Origin: Alphaproteobacteria bacterium
GTDB taxonomy: Bacteria > Pseudomonadota > Gammaproteobacteria > Burkholderiales > Burkholderiaceae_C
NCBI GenBank assembly: GCA_030054175.1
Contig: JASGCM010000001.1
Span: 62,001 to 126,000, forward strand
Reading direction: 5' to 3'
Length of the DNA stretch: 64,000 bases
Position numbers and translations under genes: made by a program. Below, one piece after another: positions 39,501-49,635 of this stretch (positions are counted from its first letter, which is position 1; each line of letters begins with the position of its first letter). The notes under the pieces are model-generated. The model was not told the DNA's origin. It did no database searches and was given only the letters and a program-made list of their open reading frames with translations.

Positions 39501-39601
39501 CGCCGGTGGTCTTTTTGGCGGTGGACCGTTGCCGTGAGCGCTGGCTGGTTTGGCGCCAGCGGGGCCAAACCACCGCTTTGTGGCGCTACCATGAGGTCTG
39601 A
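36527..39601 (+). CDS. mdtC: RND efflux transporter subunit, MdtC-like
   Basis: 1024 residues with the same 12-TM RND architecture as its neighbour, and [16 protein letters not shown] in TM4. [19 protein letters not shown] and [16 protein letters not shown] near the start are of MdtC type. Two RND subunits side by side indicate an MdtBC/MuxBC-style heterotrimer rather than an AcrB homotrimer. ATG 36527 overlaps the mdtB stop. No regulator gene (TetR, BaeSR) adjoins the operon. Confidence 0.92.
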   Translation: MNPIALFIARPVATTLLTLGVAMAGLLAYFQLPVAPLPQVEFPTISVNASLPGASPETMAATVATPLERALGAISGVTEITSYSTQSGTRVTLQFELNRHIDSAARDVAAAIQAALPMLPSGMPSAPGYRKVNPADSPILILSLTSDVLSRGELYDLASTLLAQRLSQVEGVGQVTLGGGALPAVRIELDPDRLLAQGLALEDVRMAVVAHHGNRPKGALDDGQRSWQIETNGQARKAADFTPLVLRFRDGRAVRLSDVAEVLDSVQDLRNYGATNGRPAITLMLQKQPDANVLQVVDRVYGLMPQLQAGLPATVDLRVVLDRTPNLRASIFEIQKSLAVSVALVILVVGLFLRRLRAAVIPTVAVPVSLAGAFGVMYLLGYSLNNLSLMALTIATGFVVDDAIVVLENVTRRLEKGDTPWQAALRGSREIAVTVVIISLSLIAAFIPVLLMGGVLGRLFQEFAVVLCAAILISMVVSLTTTPMMCAALLTPQSRVTRRPSRWRRFYARTLSWSLRHQPVLWLMLLAVIALNVNLYQVIPKGFFPQQDTGRIFGSIRADQSSSFQIMQQRLDRFIDIVRTDPAVQDVTGYTGGFQRNSAWMSISLKPRDERDASADQVVTRLRAKLNSEPGARLFMVPGQDLRFGARTSSSQFEYTVKADDLEDLKVWAPLIRQTLMRLKDIEDVATEFEDRGLQTSLVIDREAIARLGLSMRDISTALQNALGQRQVGIIYNPLNQYRVVLEIAPQHLADEQALRRLHFINNQGQAVPLSSFARLELTNAALGVGHDGGVPSDTFSFNLAPGVSLSQATQSVQRALDELRMPISVRGSFSGSASAFQRSLESQPLLILLALVTLYLLLGMLYESLLHPLTILSTLPSAGVGALLALLLTGTEFSLIALIGVILLIGIVKKNAILMIDLALQHQRAGAAASQAILRAALRRARPIFMTTLAAMLGALPLALGQAEGAELRRPLGLSVLGGLLLSQLLTLYTTPVVFLAVDRCRERWLVWRQRGQTTALWRYHEV

Positions 39602-39602
39602 G

Positions 39603-41015
39603 ATGATTTCACGCATGTGTTTTCGTGGCGTAGCCCTGATCGCGCTGGCGGCCTTGTCGGCCTGCAGCCAGGTGCCGCCTTTGCCCGACCTCCGCATCGA
39701 GGGCATCGAGCGCTTTCGTCAAGCGCCCAGCGACCGGGGCGCTCAAGCCATGGCTGAAGCTGTGCAGCAAGCCCGTGCCACTTGGCCCTGGTGGACCCTT
39801 TTGGGCGACCCGGTGCTGAACGACTTGCAAAACCAGCTGTTGCAAAGCAGCCCGTCGTTGCAAGTGTTGGCGGCGCAAACCCGGCAGGCCCAGGCCGCCT
39901 TGGCCGCCGCCCAGGCCAGCCTGTGGCCCAGCCTGAACTTGAACGCCGGCGTCACCCGCAGCGCCAATCAGTTGGCGGCGGTGCAGGGCACCAGTTACAG
40001 CGTCTCCGCTCCCCTGACCTGGGAGATCGATGTATGGGGCCGCATGGATGCGCAGGCCCAAACCGCCTTGGCCAACCTCGAAGCCATGCGTGACGATTGG
40101 GCGGCGGGCCGTCGAGCGGCCCAATCGACCCTGGTGCAAACCTATTTGGCCTTGCGCACCGCCGAGCGCCAAATCGATGCCCTGAGCCGCGCCGAACAAG
40201 CCTATCGGCGATCGCACGAGCTGACCCAAGCGCGCCAACAGGCGGGTGTTGCTGCCGCCACCGATGTGGCGCAGGTCGAAGCCCAGTGGCAAGGCACCCG
40301 GGCCCAGCGCATTGAGGTCGCGACCCAGCGCGCTCAACTCGAGCATGCCATCGCCACCTTGATCGGTCAGCCGCCAGCCCGCTTGTATGTGTCCGCTCTG
40401 GACGCTGCGGCCTTGGCACGTTGGCCGCTGACGCCGCTCGAGTTGCCGGCTCAGATCCCTGCCAATTTGCTCGATCAACGCCCCGACTTGCAAGCCAGCA
40501 AAAAGCGCTTCGAAGCCGCCAACGCCCAGATCGGCGTGAGCGAGGCAGCGTTTTTCCCCACCGTCAACTTCTCCGTCGCCGCCGGCTATCGCGCGCGCGA
40601 GTTGGGCAACTGGCTCTCGGCTGGCAACCAATTCTGGTCGGTCGGGCCCAATATGGCATTCAACCTGCTTGACTTTGGCCAGCGGCACGCCGTTCGTGCC
40701 CAAGCCTTCGCTGCTCGGGATGTGGCTTTGGCCAATTACCGGCTCGCGGTGTTGACTGCGTATCAAGAGGTGGAAGACAACCTGGTCGCCACCGTTCAAC
40801 TGCAGCAACAGGAGGCCGCGCAAAATCAGGCTTGGCAGGCTGCGCGACGCAATCTGGAATTGACCCAGGCCCAGTACCTTGCCGGTACCGTCAGCTACCT
40901 GAATGTGGTGGTGGCGCAAACTTCGGCGCTGAATGCCGAAAGCGCCTGGCTGGACGTGCAGTCACGCCGTTGGGTTGCGCTGAACAAATTGATGGCCGCC
41001 GGCTTGCGCTTCTAA
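39603..41015 (+). CDS. NodT-family outer membrane efflux lipoprotein (TolC/OprM type)
   Basis: 470 residues from ATG 39603, preferred because AGG at 39594-39596 precedes it. A lipoprotein signal ends in LSAC (Cys 21). Two OEP repeats follow, with WWTLLGDPVLNDLQ, SLNLNAGVTRSANQ, TWEIDVWGRMDAQ, DLQASKKRFEAANAQIGVSEAAFFP and a C-terminal YLNVVVAQTSALNAE, all typical of NodT/OprM trimeric tunnels. It completes the MdtABC system as outer membrane exit. It is convergent with cca; the two stops overlap by four bases. Confidence 0.9.
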   Translation: MISRMCFRGVALIALAALSACSQVPPLPDLRIEGIERFRQAPSDRGAQAMAEAVQQARATWPWWTLLGDPVLNDLQNQLLQSSPSLQVLAAQTRQAQAALAAAQASLWPSLNLNAGVTRSANQLAAVQGTSYSVSAPLTWEIDVWGRMDAQAQTALANLEAMRDDWAAGRRAAQSTLVQTYLALRTAERQIDALSRAEQAYRRSHELTQARQQAGVAAATDVAQVEAQWQGTRAQRIEVATQRAQLEHAIATLIGQPPARLYVSALDAAALARWPLTPLELPAQIPANLLDQRPDLQASKKRFEAANAQIGVSEAAFFPTVNFSVAAGYRARELGNWLSAGNQFWSVGPNMAFNLLDFGQRHAVRAQAFAARDVALANYRLAVLTAYQEVEDNLVATVQLQQQEAAQNQAWQAARRNLELTQAQYLAGTVSYLNVVVAQTSALNAESAWLDVQSRRWVALNKLMAAGLRF

Positions 41016-42121
41016 AGTGGGCATCGAGCGGCGATGGCACGGATTTGCTCCATCGCCAATGACATGCCAATTACTGGACCACGCAGGCCCTGTGCCAAGG
41101 CCGCTTGATTGACGGCTTTGGCATCGACTTCGAGCATGGCTTTTAAGGCCTGTTGCCACCATTGGGCGTGACGCCCCGTGGCCGCATCCATGCCCAGAAA
41201 AAAAGCCACTTCCAGCAATTGTTGTGCTCGCTCTGGCCGGCGCATGGCGTCGATGCGGTGCAGGAATTCGCAGGCAACTCCAGCACTGGCTGGTGTCGAA
41301 TGCAAGACGCTGCGGTGCATGGACCATAAACCAGCCAGATCAGTCACTTCTGTGGGCACCCGATAGCGCTGCCCCAAGGCGCCGACCGCCTGCGGCGTGG
41401 CCCCATGGCACCACAAGGTCCAGCGCTGTGCCAAATTCGCCTGTTGCCAACGATCCAGCAAGACCAGTGCATGCAAATGATCGATGGTCTGCGCCGCCAA
41501 CTCGGGCCACAAACGCAGCCAAGCGCCACAAGCCACCAACACCCGGGCCATGCGAGAGGGTTGGCGTGCCATCAGTCCACGCTCCAATTCTTGCCAGACC
41601 CGTTCGGGTACCAATGCATCGACCTCACCAGCGCGCACCATCTCTTGCGCCAGGGCCAGGGTGTCGGGAGCGACTTCAAAATCGGGAAAGCGTGCGGCAA
41701 AGCGGGCCAGCCGCAAAATTCGCACCGGGTCTTCGCGAAACGCCTCGGTCACATGACGCAACACCCGCGCTTGCAAATCGGCTTGCCCGCCATAGGGGTC
41801 GATCAGTTGACCTTGCTCGTCGCGGGCCATGGCATTGATGGTCAGATCACGTCGCGCCAGATCTTGTTCCAGCGTCACATCGGGCGAGGCGTGCACCACA
41901 AAGCCCTTGTAGCCTGGAGCGGTTTTGCGCTCGGTGCGCGCCAAAGCGAATTCTTCGTGGGTCTCGGGGTGTAAAAACACGGGGAAATCGCGACCCACGG
42001 GAGCGAATCCCTGCGTCAGCATTTGTTCGGGCGTGGCGCCCACCACCACCCAGTCGCGGTCTGACCCCGACAGACCCAAAAGCCCGTCGCGCACCGCCCC
42101 GCCGACCAAATAGGTTTTCAC
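41012..42121 (-). CDS. cca: CCA-adding tRNA nucleotidyltransferase with collapsed HD domain
   Basis: 369 residues. N-terminal class II nucleotidyltransferase core: YLVGGAVRDGLLG, SDRDWVVVG (catalytic DxD equivalent), RTERKTAPGYKGF, DLARRDLTINAMA and EDPVRILRLARFAARF. It repairs and completes tRNA 3'-CCA ends. E. coli Cca is 412 aa with a metal-dependent HD domain containing LCHDLGK. Here that stretch reads LWCHGATPQ and the flanking HxxxH region is shortened, so the phosphohydrolase activity is probably lost. Convergent with the outer membrane factor gene. Confidence 0.93.
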   Translation of the reverse strand: MKTYLVGGAVRDGLLGLSGSDRDWVVVGATPEQMLTQGFAPVGRDFPVFLHPETHEEFALARTERKTAPGYKGFVVHASPDVTLEQDLARRDLTINAMARDEQGQLIDPYGGQADLQARVLRHVTEAFREDPVRILRLARFAARFPDFEVAPDTLALAQEMVRAGEVDALVPERVWQELERGLMARQPSRMARVLVACGAWLRLWPELAAQTIDHLHALVLLDRWQQANLAQRWTLWCHGATPQAVGALGQRYRVPTEVTDLAGLWSMHRSVLHSTPASAGVACEFLHRIDAMRRPERAQQLLEVAFFLGMDAATGRHAQWWQQALKAMLEVDAKAVNQAALAQGLRGPVIGMSLAMEQIRAIAARCPL

Positions 42122-42165
42122 ATCACGCCCCTTCGGGCAGGCATCCTACCGCAATAGAGCGGAAA

Positions 42166-43062
42166 TCAGATGGGGAACACGCTGGCCAGCGAGTGGCCGG
42201 GGGCCAGCCCCAGTTCTCGCAGACCGGGGCACTGGCCGCTCAGCACGTTATCGCGCTGCATCGAGGCCAGGTTATCGCGGCTCATCAGCGGTTCGCCGGG
42301 CGCCAACTCCATCAGCGTCGTTTGTAGCCATGCCATCGCATGCGGCAGCGGGATGATCGGGCGCGGACAGCCTGCAAAGTGGCCGGCGTGGCGGACCAGA
42401 TCGGCCAGGGTCAATACCTCGGGTCCGCCCAGCTCGTAGGTGCGGCCCTGCCAGCTGTCGTGCCGCACCAAGTGAGCCAGGGCCAGCGAAACGTCTTGCA
42501 CCCAGACTGGCTGAAACCGGGCCGAGGCGCCGGCCAAAGGAACCACGGGCAGCACTTTTTGCATGCGAGCAAACAGGTTGATGAATCGGTCGTCGGTGCC
42601 AAACACCACGCTGGGGCGCACCAGCGTCAGTCGCAACCCGCTGCTTTGGGCCACGGCATGCAGCGCCGCTTCGCCGCGGCCTTTGCTGCGCTGGTACCTC
42701 GATGGACCTTGGGGGTCGGCACCCAGGGCGCTGACGTGGATCAGCTCGGGCACGCCCGCCGCTACGCACGATTGCGCCACCAGCTGCGGCAAGGCCACGT
42801 GCATCTGTTCAAAGCGCGCATCATTCCCGTGCAGCACGGCGATCAGCTGGATCACCACATCATGACCATGCATCAGGCTTTGCAGTTGCGCCGGGTCAAA
42901 TACATCGGCTTGTTGCACCGTCAAGCGAGGCCAAGTCTGCAAATGGCGGGCATGGGCTGAGCGCCGCGTGGCCACCGTGACCTCGTGACCGGCTCGCACC
43001 AATGCGGCGCAAACATGGCGGCCGATGAACCCACTGCCACCTAGCAACAAGATATTTTTCAT
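42166..43062 (-). CDS. NAD(P)-binding epimerase-like protein, complex I NDUFA9 family
   Basis: 298 residues from ATG 43062, giving the Rossmann start [21 protein letters not shown]. It is an atypical extended SDR: the Y-x3-K motif is represented by YQRSKGRGE, and [13 protein letters not shown] resembles NDUFA9-like proteins (complex I 39 kDa subunit family). The bacterial role is not established; quinone or complex I assembly has been proposed for relatives. It lies 44 bases after cca on the same strand going left, divergent from tal. Confidence 0.8.
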   Translation of the reverse strand: MKNILLLGGSGFIGRHVCAALVRAGHEVTVATRRSAHARHLQTWPRLTVQQADVFDPAQLQSLMHGHDVVIQLIAVLHGNDARFEQMHVALPQLVAQSCVAAGVPELIHVSALGADPQGPSRYQRSKGRGEAALHAVAQSSGLRLTLVRPSVVFGTDDRFINLFARMQKVLPVVPLAGASARFQPVWVQDVSLALAHLVRHDSWQGRTYELGGPEVLTLADLVRHAGHFAGCPRPIIPLPHAMAWLQTTLMELAPGEPLMSRDNLASMQRDNVLSGQCPGLRELGLAPGHSLASVFPI

Positions 43063-43137
43063 GAACGTATCCTTCAAGCCCATTGTCGGGCTTGGGGTTT
43101 AGTTGTGTGCCCTGCGGGGTTTTGCATAATAGAGCGC

Positions 43138-44085
43138 ATGAACGCCCTTGATGCCCTGAAACAATACACATCCGTCGTCGCCGACACTGGCGAGTTCTCG
43201 CAACTGGCGCAGTTCCAGCTGCAAGACGCCACCACCAATCCGTCCCTCATCCTCAAGGCGGTGCAAAAGCCCGAATACCAACCGCTGCTGGCGCAAGTGG
43301 TGGCCGCGCACCGGGGCCGAGCCATGGACGAAGTCATCGACCGCTTGCTGGTGCGCTTCGGCACGGGCATCTTGGATATCATCCCGGGTCGCGTCTCCAC
43401 CGAAGTCGACGCCCGTCTCAGTTTCGACAGCGCTGCCACCGTCGCGCGCGCCCGTCGTCTGATTGCCCTGTACCGCGCCGAAGGGGTCGATACCTCGCGC
43501 GTGTTGATCAAAATCGCCGCCACCTATGAAGGCATCGAAGCCGCACGCAAGCTCGAGGCCGAAGGCATCCATACCAACCTGACCCTGCTGTTCTCCTTTT
43601 GTCAGGCGGTGGCTTGTGGGCAGGCGGGTGTCCAACTGATATCCCCCTTTGTCGGGCGCATTTACGACTGGTACAAAAAGTCAGCCGGAGCCCAATGGGA
43701 TGAGTCGGCCAGCAGCGGTGTCAATGACCCCGGCGTTCGTTCAGTGCGCGCCATTTACAACCACTTCAAAAACCACGGCATACGCACCGAAGTCATGGGC
43801 GCGAGCTTCCGCAACATCGGCCAAGTCATCGCTCTGGCCGGATGTGACTTGCTCACCATCAGCCCCGAGTTGCTGGCCCAACTGAGCCAAACCGACTCCC
43901 CCGTGCCGCGTCAACTCAGCACTGAGATGGCCCGTCAGGCGACCAGCCCAGCGATTTCGTATGACCAGGCCTCGTTCCGCTACGCCCTGAATGAAGACGC
44001 CATGGCCACCGAGAAACTGGCCGAAGGCATCCGCGCTTTTGCTGCAGATGCGGTGAAACTAGAGGCTTTAATTTTGAAGGCTTGA
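43138..44085 (+). CDS. tal: Transaldolase
   Basis: 315 residues from ATG 43138. TalB-type: [13 protein letters not shown] at the N-terminus, the Schiff-base lysine K125 in [26 protein letters not shown] and [14 protein letters not shown]. It interconverts sedoheptulose-7-P/GAP and erythrose-4-P/F6P in the pentose phosphate pathway. It is monocistronic as far as can be seen, and divergent from the epimerase-like gene over 75 bases. Confidence 0.96.
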   Translation: MNALDALKQYTSVVADTGEFSQLAQFQLQDATTNPSLILKAVQKPEYQPLLAQVVAAHRGRAMDEVIDRLLVRFGTGILDIIPGRVSTEVDARLSFDSAATVARARRLIALYRAEGVDTSRVLIKIAATYEGIEAARKLEAEGIHTNLTLLFSFCQAVACGQAGVQLISPFVGRIYDWYKKSAGAQWDESASSGVNDPGVRSVRAIYNHFKNHGIRTEVMGASFRNIGQVIALAGCDLLTISPELLAQLSQTDSPVPRQLSTEMARQATSPAISYDQASFRYALNEDAMATEKLAEGIRAFAADAVKLEALILKA

Positions 44086-44166
44086 GCGTGGTCGGCAGTC
44101 CGCTGGATTGCATCGATTTTGATCTACCCCGGTTAATATGCAGGATCATCACCGTGGAATGTTCCG

Positions 44167-45323
44167 ATGCGGTCCATCGCCCTGATCTGCGCGGGTGCAC
44201 TGTTAGCGCCACTGGATTCGTCAGTGAATGTCGCCTTTGTCGACATCGTCGACTCGTTCGCCATCGAACCCGGGATCATCATATGGGTCATCTTGCCCTA
44301 CGTCATCGCCCAGTCGTTGGCTTCGCTGCTGTTTGGCCGCCTGGGTGACTTGCACGGCCACCGCTGGGTCTTCGCTTGGGGTATGACCGCTTGCGTATTC
44401 ACCCATTGGGCCATCACGCTGTCCACCGACTACGGCACATTCGTCATTTGGCGCGCCATACAAGGCGCAGCGGTAGGCATGGCGGTGTCTTGTGCCCCGG
44501 CCTTGGTGGCCCACGCTGCGGGGCCGGCGCAGGTCGCGCGCAGCATCGTCGCCTACACCGCTGTCATCAGTTGCGGCATGATCCTGGGTCCCTTATTGGG
44601 TGGCTGGTTGGTGCATCTGGCCGGTTGGCAGGGGGTCTACCTGTACCGAGTTGCCGTCTCATTGGCGGTGTTGTTACTCATCCCACTGTGGCTGCCGCCT
44701 TGGGGGCAGCACGGCAATGGCCCGCACATGGGCGCGGTGGTGTTCAGCCTGCAGCCCTTTCAGGCACGCCATTTCGTCGGCTTGCAAATGGCCGCAGTCG
44801 TCATTTATTTCACCACCTTCACCATCATGTTATGGGGACCTTTCTTACTCGACTCCTGGCCTGACATCGACAGCGTGCGTGCCGGTTTCTTGTTGACCAC
44901 GTTTCCAGCCGGTGCCTTGGCCGCCAGCCTGACGGCAGCCCGTGGTCCTTGGCCACCTGGCCCCCAACACTCGAGGCATTGGGTCCGGCTGGGTTTGTGG
45001 GGAGCGGCTGGGGGCTTGGCCGTGTCGGCCTTGGCGGCGGGGGGCAGGGCAGCGCGATTTTGTTGGCCTTGGCCTTTGGCTTGTGCGGTGTGGGTTTGGG
45101 GTGTTTCCAGTCGGGCTACACCGAATAAACCATGCGTTGGTTGCCACCCGATCAAAGCGGCATCGCTGGTGCTTTGGTCAATGTGATGCGCTTGGTGGGC
45201 TTGGTGATCGGTGTGCCCATTCTTAGCTTTCTGGGGCAACAGGTGGGCATTGCCCCTACCTTGGCGCTGGCCGGTGCGCTCACTGCGGTCTGGGCGCTGG
45301 GGTATCGCAACCGGGTCGCATAA
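44167..45323 (+). pseudogene. Broken MFS transporter (frameshift plus in-frame stop)
   Basis: The frame from ATG 44167 encodes an MFS protein: ALICAGALLAPLDSSVNVAF (TM1), SLLFGRLGDLHGHRWVF (the TM2-TM3 loop motif) and PLLGGWLVHLAGWQGVYL. Around the G6 run at 45039-45044 the hydrophobic pattern moves to the next frame (ILLALAFGLCGVGLGCFQSGYTE). A TAA at 45126-45128 interrupts that frame, after which MFS similarity resumes (PPDQSGIAGALVNVMRLVG) to a stop at 45323. The original frame instead runs on as non-MFS sequence to 45186. Two lesions argue against a single sequencing error. The intact protein would be a 12- or 14-TM DHA-type exporter or permease, substrate unknown. Confidence 0.75.
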
Positions 45324-45333
45324 AGCCGGTCGA

Positions 45334-47166
45334 TCAACGCACCTCAAAACGGAAATGGTGCGGATCCTCCACCACATAGGGTTGCCTGTCCTTGGTGATC
45401 GGGTTGAACGAGCTGCCCGTCACGACCGACCCCCAAGTTCGGTTGGTGTTACCGAAATCATTGCGGCCAAAGGGCAACTTAAGATTGGCCCATTCGTCGT
45501 AGTCCTTGAGGGTTCCTTTGGTAGTATTACCGTTCAAATCCTTGTTCAATGGACTGGCCGTCAGCGCGCCATTGCGGTCCCAGTCGGCATAGGCATTTTC
45601 ATTGGCACCCCGCCCGATGTTGTTGCTCTCGGACAGGGCTGTTTCGTCCAGATCGGCGCTACTGCCATTGGAATAATCGATGACGAAAGACGCTGGGTCG
45701 CCCAGCGGAGAACCAGCCAGAAATGCGATATCAGACCCAGTATTGATGTTCTCCAATTCCCTTTGGTACAAGAGCCAGCGGTCAGCGGCGTGGGCTGAAC
45801 GCGCGTCGGGGGCCAACCCATACAGGGAATACAGGTAGTTCATGACGCTCCAGTGGTTGGGCTTGTAGTTCTGGTCCTCAAATCCGCCATGCCGCAATCC
45901 CAGGTTGTGGCCTATTTCATGCATGAGGGTGGCCGCCTGGGCATTGGTCGCCAGATTCCGACCAGCGAGCGTGTCCGTTTTTAATTTGCAACCCCCCAGA
46001 GTGACGATGAAGTCATTGCCTTGCACCTCCCCAATGCCGCCACTGCCACAACTCCCATCGGCATTGAGCGATTGCGCAAACAGGGCGTAATGGAACACCG
46101 CCCGGCGCCGCAAATCCATGTTTTCGTCTTTCCAGTCGTAGATGCTGCGCCTGTGGCTGATGTTCTGGTTGCAGGTGGTTTGGTCCATGTGCACACATGG
46201 TTCAGGCTCCACCAAGTGAGTGCCCTGGCCTAGATTGAAATCGGCCACGGAAAAACTGGCGCTGAAGGCGGTACCGGCGTCAAAGGCCACCACAATACCC
46301 TGGACCGCAAAGGCGTCGACCACTTTTTGTAAGGCGTCTTTTCGGATCACCACCCCTGCATCGCTCGATCTCATCTGGTCCACTTCCAGGAACAGATTGC
46401 GGGTGCCGGTGCGTGCGCCCATGGCATACAGGTCCAGCCCGGCGAAGGTGCCACCCAAAACCTCGGCCGAGTCAGGTATGCCGTCGTTGTCGGCATCGAC
46501 CGCTCCGGCCGGGACATCGTTTCTGCCGGCTGGCGTCGCCCAATCGACGTGCAGCCAATCGGTGGCACTGTGGGTGTTGGTGACGGTGCCGTTGGCATAA
46601 GGCCTCACGATCGAGCGCCCATATTCGTTGGGCCCAGAGGGCAGGGCTGCCACACTGGCACCAGTCCATGCGCTGGCGTTGGTTGGTATCACCCTGTGGT
46701 TGCCGAATTTCACAAAATCGATCGAGACCCCGTTTTTCAGAATTTCAAAAAACCCGTATTCTTTCCACACGGGTATCAGCGACCCGCTGCGCAATTTGAT
46801 GTGTTGCGTGCCGACCTGGGGTCGGTTGTCGTAATTGGCTGAGACGATCACATACCCGTCGGCGGGGATGGTGACGGCGGGCATGCTGAATCGGGTGTCA
46901 AAAACCGATGGGACATTGTTGATGGTCGTGATGTCCACCCCCAGCGTCCTGATTTGCATCTGACTCAGGTCGACAGGCAGTCTCCCGGTGTTGTGAATTT
47001 CAAACCAGCATTCTGAATCGACGAAATAACAACTGGAAACTTCAGAAATGACCAACCCGCTGGCCTCGGTCGAAGTGCCGATCGTTACGCCCCCGCCCCC
47101 TCCTCCGCACGCGATCAAGGCCAACAAACCTGACGCGACAAGAAAGCGCAACGTCTTCAAGTTCAT
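45334..47166 (-). CDS. Putative metzincin-type zinc metalloprotease lipoprotein with lamin-tail-like domain
   Basis: 610 residues. A lipoprotein signal ends LLALIAC (Cys 20), followed by six Gly. Residues about 36-190 look like a lamin-tail (LTD) domain: GLVISEVSS, CWFEIHNTGRLPVDLSQMQI, IPADGYVIVSAN. A Ca-binding DADNDGIPD repeat (224-232) follows. The protease signature HEIGHNLGLRH at 416-426 supplies three Zn-binding His and the catalytic Glu 417. VMNY at 441-444 is the expected Met-turn, so this is a metzincin-like fold. It probably acts on the cell surface or in the periplasm; the substrate is unknown. The upstream region is very AT-rich. I cannot name a closer family. Confidence 0.75.
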   Translation of the reverse strand: MNLKTLRFLVASGLLALIACGGGGGGVTIGTSTEASGLVISEVSSCYFVDSECWFEIHNTGRLPVDLSQMQIRTLGVDITTINNVPSVFDTRFSMPAVTIPADGYVIVSANYDNRPQVGTQHIKLRSGSLIPVWKEYGFFEILKNGVSIDFVKFGNHRVIPTNASAWTGASVAALPSGPNEYGRSIVRPYANGTVTNTHSATDWLHVDWATPAGRNDVPAGAVDADNDGIPDSAEVLGGTFAGLDLYAMGARTGTRNLFLEVDQMRSSDAGVVIRKDALQKVVDAFAVQGIVVAFDAGTAFSASFSVADFNLGQGTHLVEPEPCVHMDQTTCNQNISHRRSIYDWKDENMDLRRRAVFHYALFAQSLNADGSCGSGGIGEVQGNDFIVTLGGCKLKTDTLAGRNLATNAQAATLMHEIGHNLGLRHGGFEDQNYKPNHWSVMNYLYSLYGLAPDARSAHAADRWLLYQRELENINTGSDIAFLAGSPLGDPASFVIDYSNGSSADLDETALSESNNIGRGANENAYADWDRNGALTASPLNKDLNGNTTKGTLKDYDEWANLKLPFGRNDFGNTNRTWGSVVTGSSFNPITKDRQPYVVEDPHHFRFEVR

Positions 47167-47391
47167 CTTGGCCCCCGATAAATATGAGTAATTTACATTT
47201 TATTACTTTTTGAAAATAAATACAAAATAGTTTAATTTTATATTGTCCATGGATGAGGGCTCAGCCGAAACCCGCTACTGATGGCTCCATGGTTTTGAGC
47301 AAGGTCGGCTGCGTTTCAGTATTTTCTTCGGAAGGGGTCACGTTTTCGTGCAGTCGCTCGCTTGGGTGCTTGGTGGACTGGTTTTCAAGAC
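47167..47391. other. Gene-free AT-rich region between the metalloprotease and groEL
   Basis: No credible gene is seen between the metalloprotease start and the groEL terminator. The first 80 bases are strongly AT-rich and must contain the leftward promoter of the metalloprotease gene, though no clear -35/-10 pair stands out. An open frame starting at 47253 runs into groEL on the opposite strand and looks accidental. Confidence 0.5.
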
Positions 47392-47420
47392 AAAAACCCC
47401 GCCATCGCTGGCGGGGTTTT
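47392..47420 (-). terminator. Rho-independent terminator of groES-groEL
   Basis: AAAACCCCGCC (47393-47403), a six-base loop and GGCGGGGTTTT (47410-47420) form a perfect 11-base-pair stem with T-runs on both strands. It ends the leftward groESL transcript and could work in both directions. Confidence 0.85.
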
Positions 47421-47447
47421 GCAGAAATTGGGGTCAGACCCCAATTT
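47421..47447. repeat. REP-like palindrome, second copy
   Basis: GCAGAAATTGGGGTC followed by AGACCCCAATTT. It is identical over 25 bases (47422-47446) to the unit at 443-467 and abuts the groEL terminator stem. Position between a stop codon and a terminator is typical of REP elements. Confidence 0.8.
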
Positions 47448-47476
47448 AAAGTTGGTGGATCAGCAAAGGGGGGTGA

Positions 47477-49147
<1,671 letters not shown>

Positions 49148-49165
49148 TCAACAAGGGGTGGTCAA

Positions 49166-49462
49166 TTACTTCTTGACCACGGCGAAAATGTCTTCTTCTT
49201 TCATGACGAGGAGTTCCTCGCCCTCGACCTTGACGGTCTGGCCGCTGTATTTGCCAAACACGACGATGTCGCCGACTTTAACGTCCACGGGCAGACGCTC
49301 GCCCTTGTCGTTTTTCTTGCCCTCGCCCACGGCGAGGACTTCACCCTGGTCGGGCTTTTCGGCGGCGTTGTCCGGGATCACGATGCCTGAAGCGGTTTTG
49401 GTTTCGTTTTCCAGGCGCTTGACGACCACGCGATCGTGCAAAGGTTTCAGTTGGGTTTTCAT
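49166..49462 (-). CDS. groS: 10 kDa co-chaperonin GroES
   Basis: 98 residues. [27 protein letters not shown] with the mobile loop (about residues 17-32), [12 protein letters not shown] and a C-terminal DIFAVVKK are GroES hallmarks. It caps the GroEL ring. It is the first gene of the groESL operon, with a CIRCE operator and promoter about 90-140 bases upstream. Confidence 0.98.
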   Translation of the reverse strand: MKTQLKPLHDRVVVKRLENETKTASGIVIPDNAAEKPDQGEVLAVGEGKKNDKGERLPVDVKVGDIVVFGKYSGQTVKVEGEELLVMKEEDIFAVVKK

Positions 49463-49547
49463 TCGATCTCCGAAGAAAGGTTGGAATTGAAGAAATAGGC
49501 CACAAAGTCACACGACCTGGGAGCCTGAACGGGATATGATGCGAATA

Positions 49548-49574
49548 CTAGCACTCATATCCGACGAGTGCTAA
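49548..49574. promoter_or_regulatory. CIRCE element (HrcA operator) of groESL
   Basis: CTAGCACTC (49548-49556), nine bases, GAGTGCTAA (49566-49574). This matches the CIRCE consensus TTAGCACTC-N9-GAGTGCTAA except for one base in the left arm. It overlaps the end of the -10 element, so HrcA binding would block transcription. Confidence 0.95.
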
Positions 49575-49602
49575 TGATAAGGCAAAAAGGGGAATTTTCA
49601 AG
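49574..49602 (-). promoter_or_regulatory. groES promoter (sigma-70 with sigma-32-like -35)
   Basis: On the minus strand CTTGAAA (-35 at 49596-49602), 16 bases, TATCAT (-10 at 49574-49579). CTTGAAA is also the sigma-32 -35 consensus. The -35 lies in the loop of the metK terminator hairpin. Confidence 0.7.
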
Positions 49603-49613
49603 AGTCCCCTTTT
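49584..49613 (-). terminator. Rho-independent terminator of metK
   Basis: On the minus strand AAAAGGGGA (49605-49613), an 11-base loop and TCCCCTTTT (49585-49593) form a perfect nine-base-pair stem followed by another T. It is 22 bases after the metK stop. The loop contains the groES -35 sequence. Confidence 0.8.
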
Positions 49614-49635
49614 AAAGCCTAGGGTTTTGCCGGGT

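Noticed and set aside
42122-42165. GCCC-CTTC-GGGC stem between cca and the epimerase gene as terminator
   Set aside because: The stem has only four pairs and no T-run on either strand.
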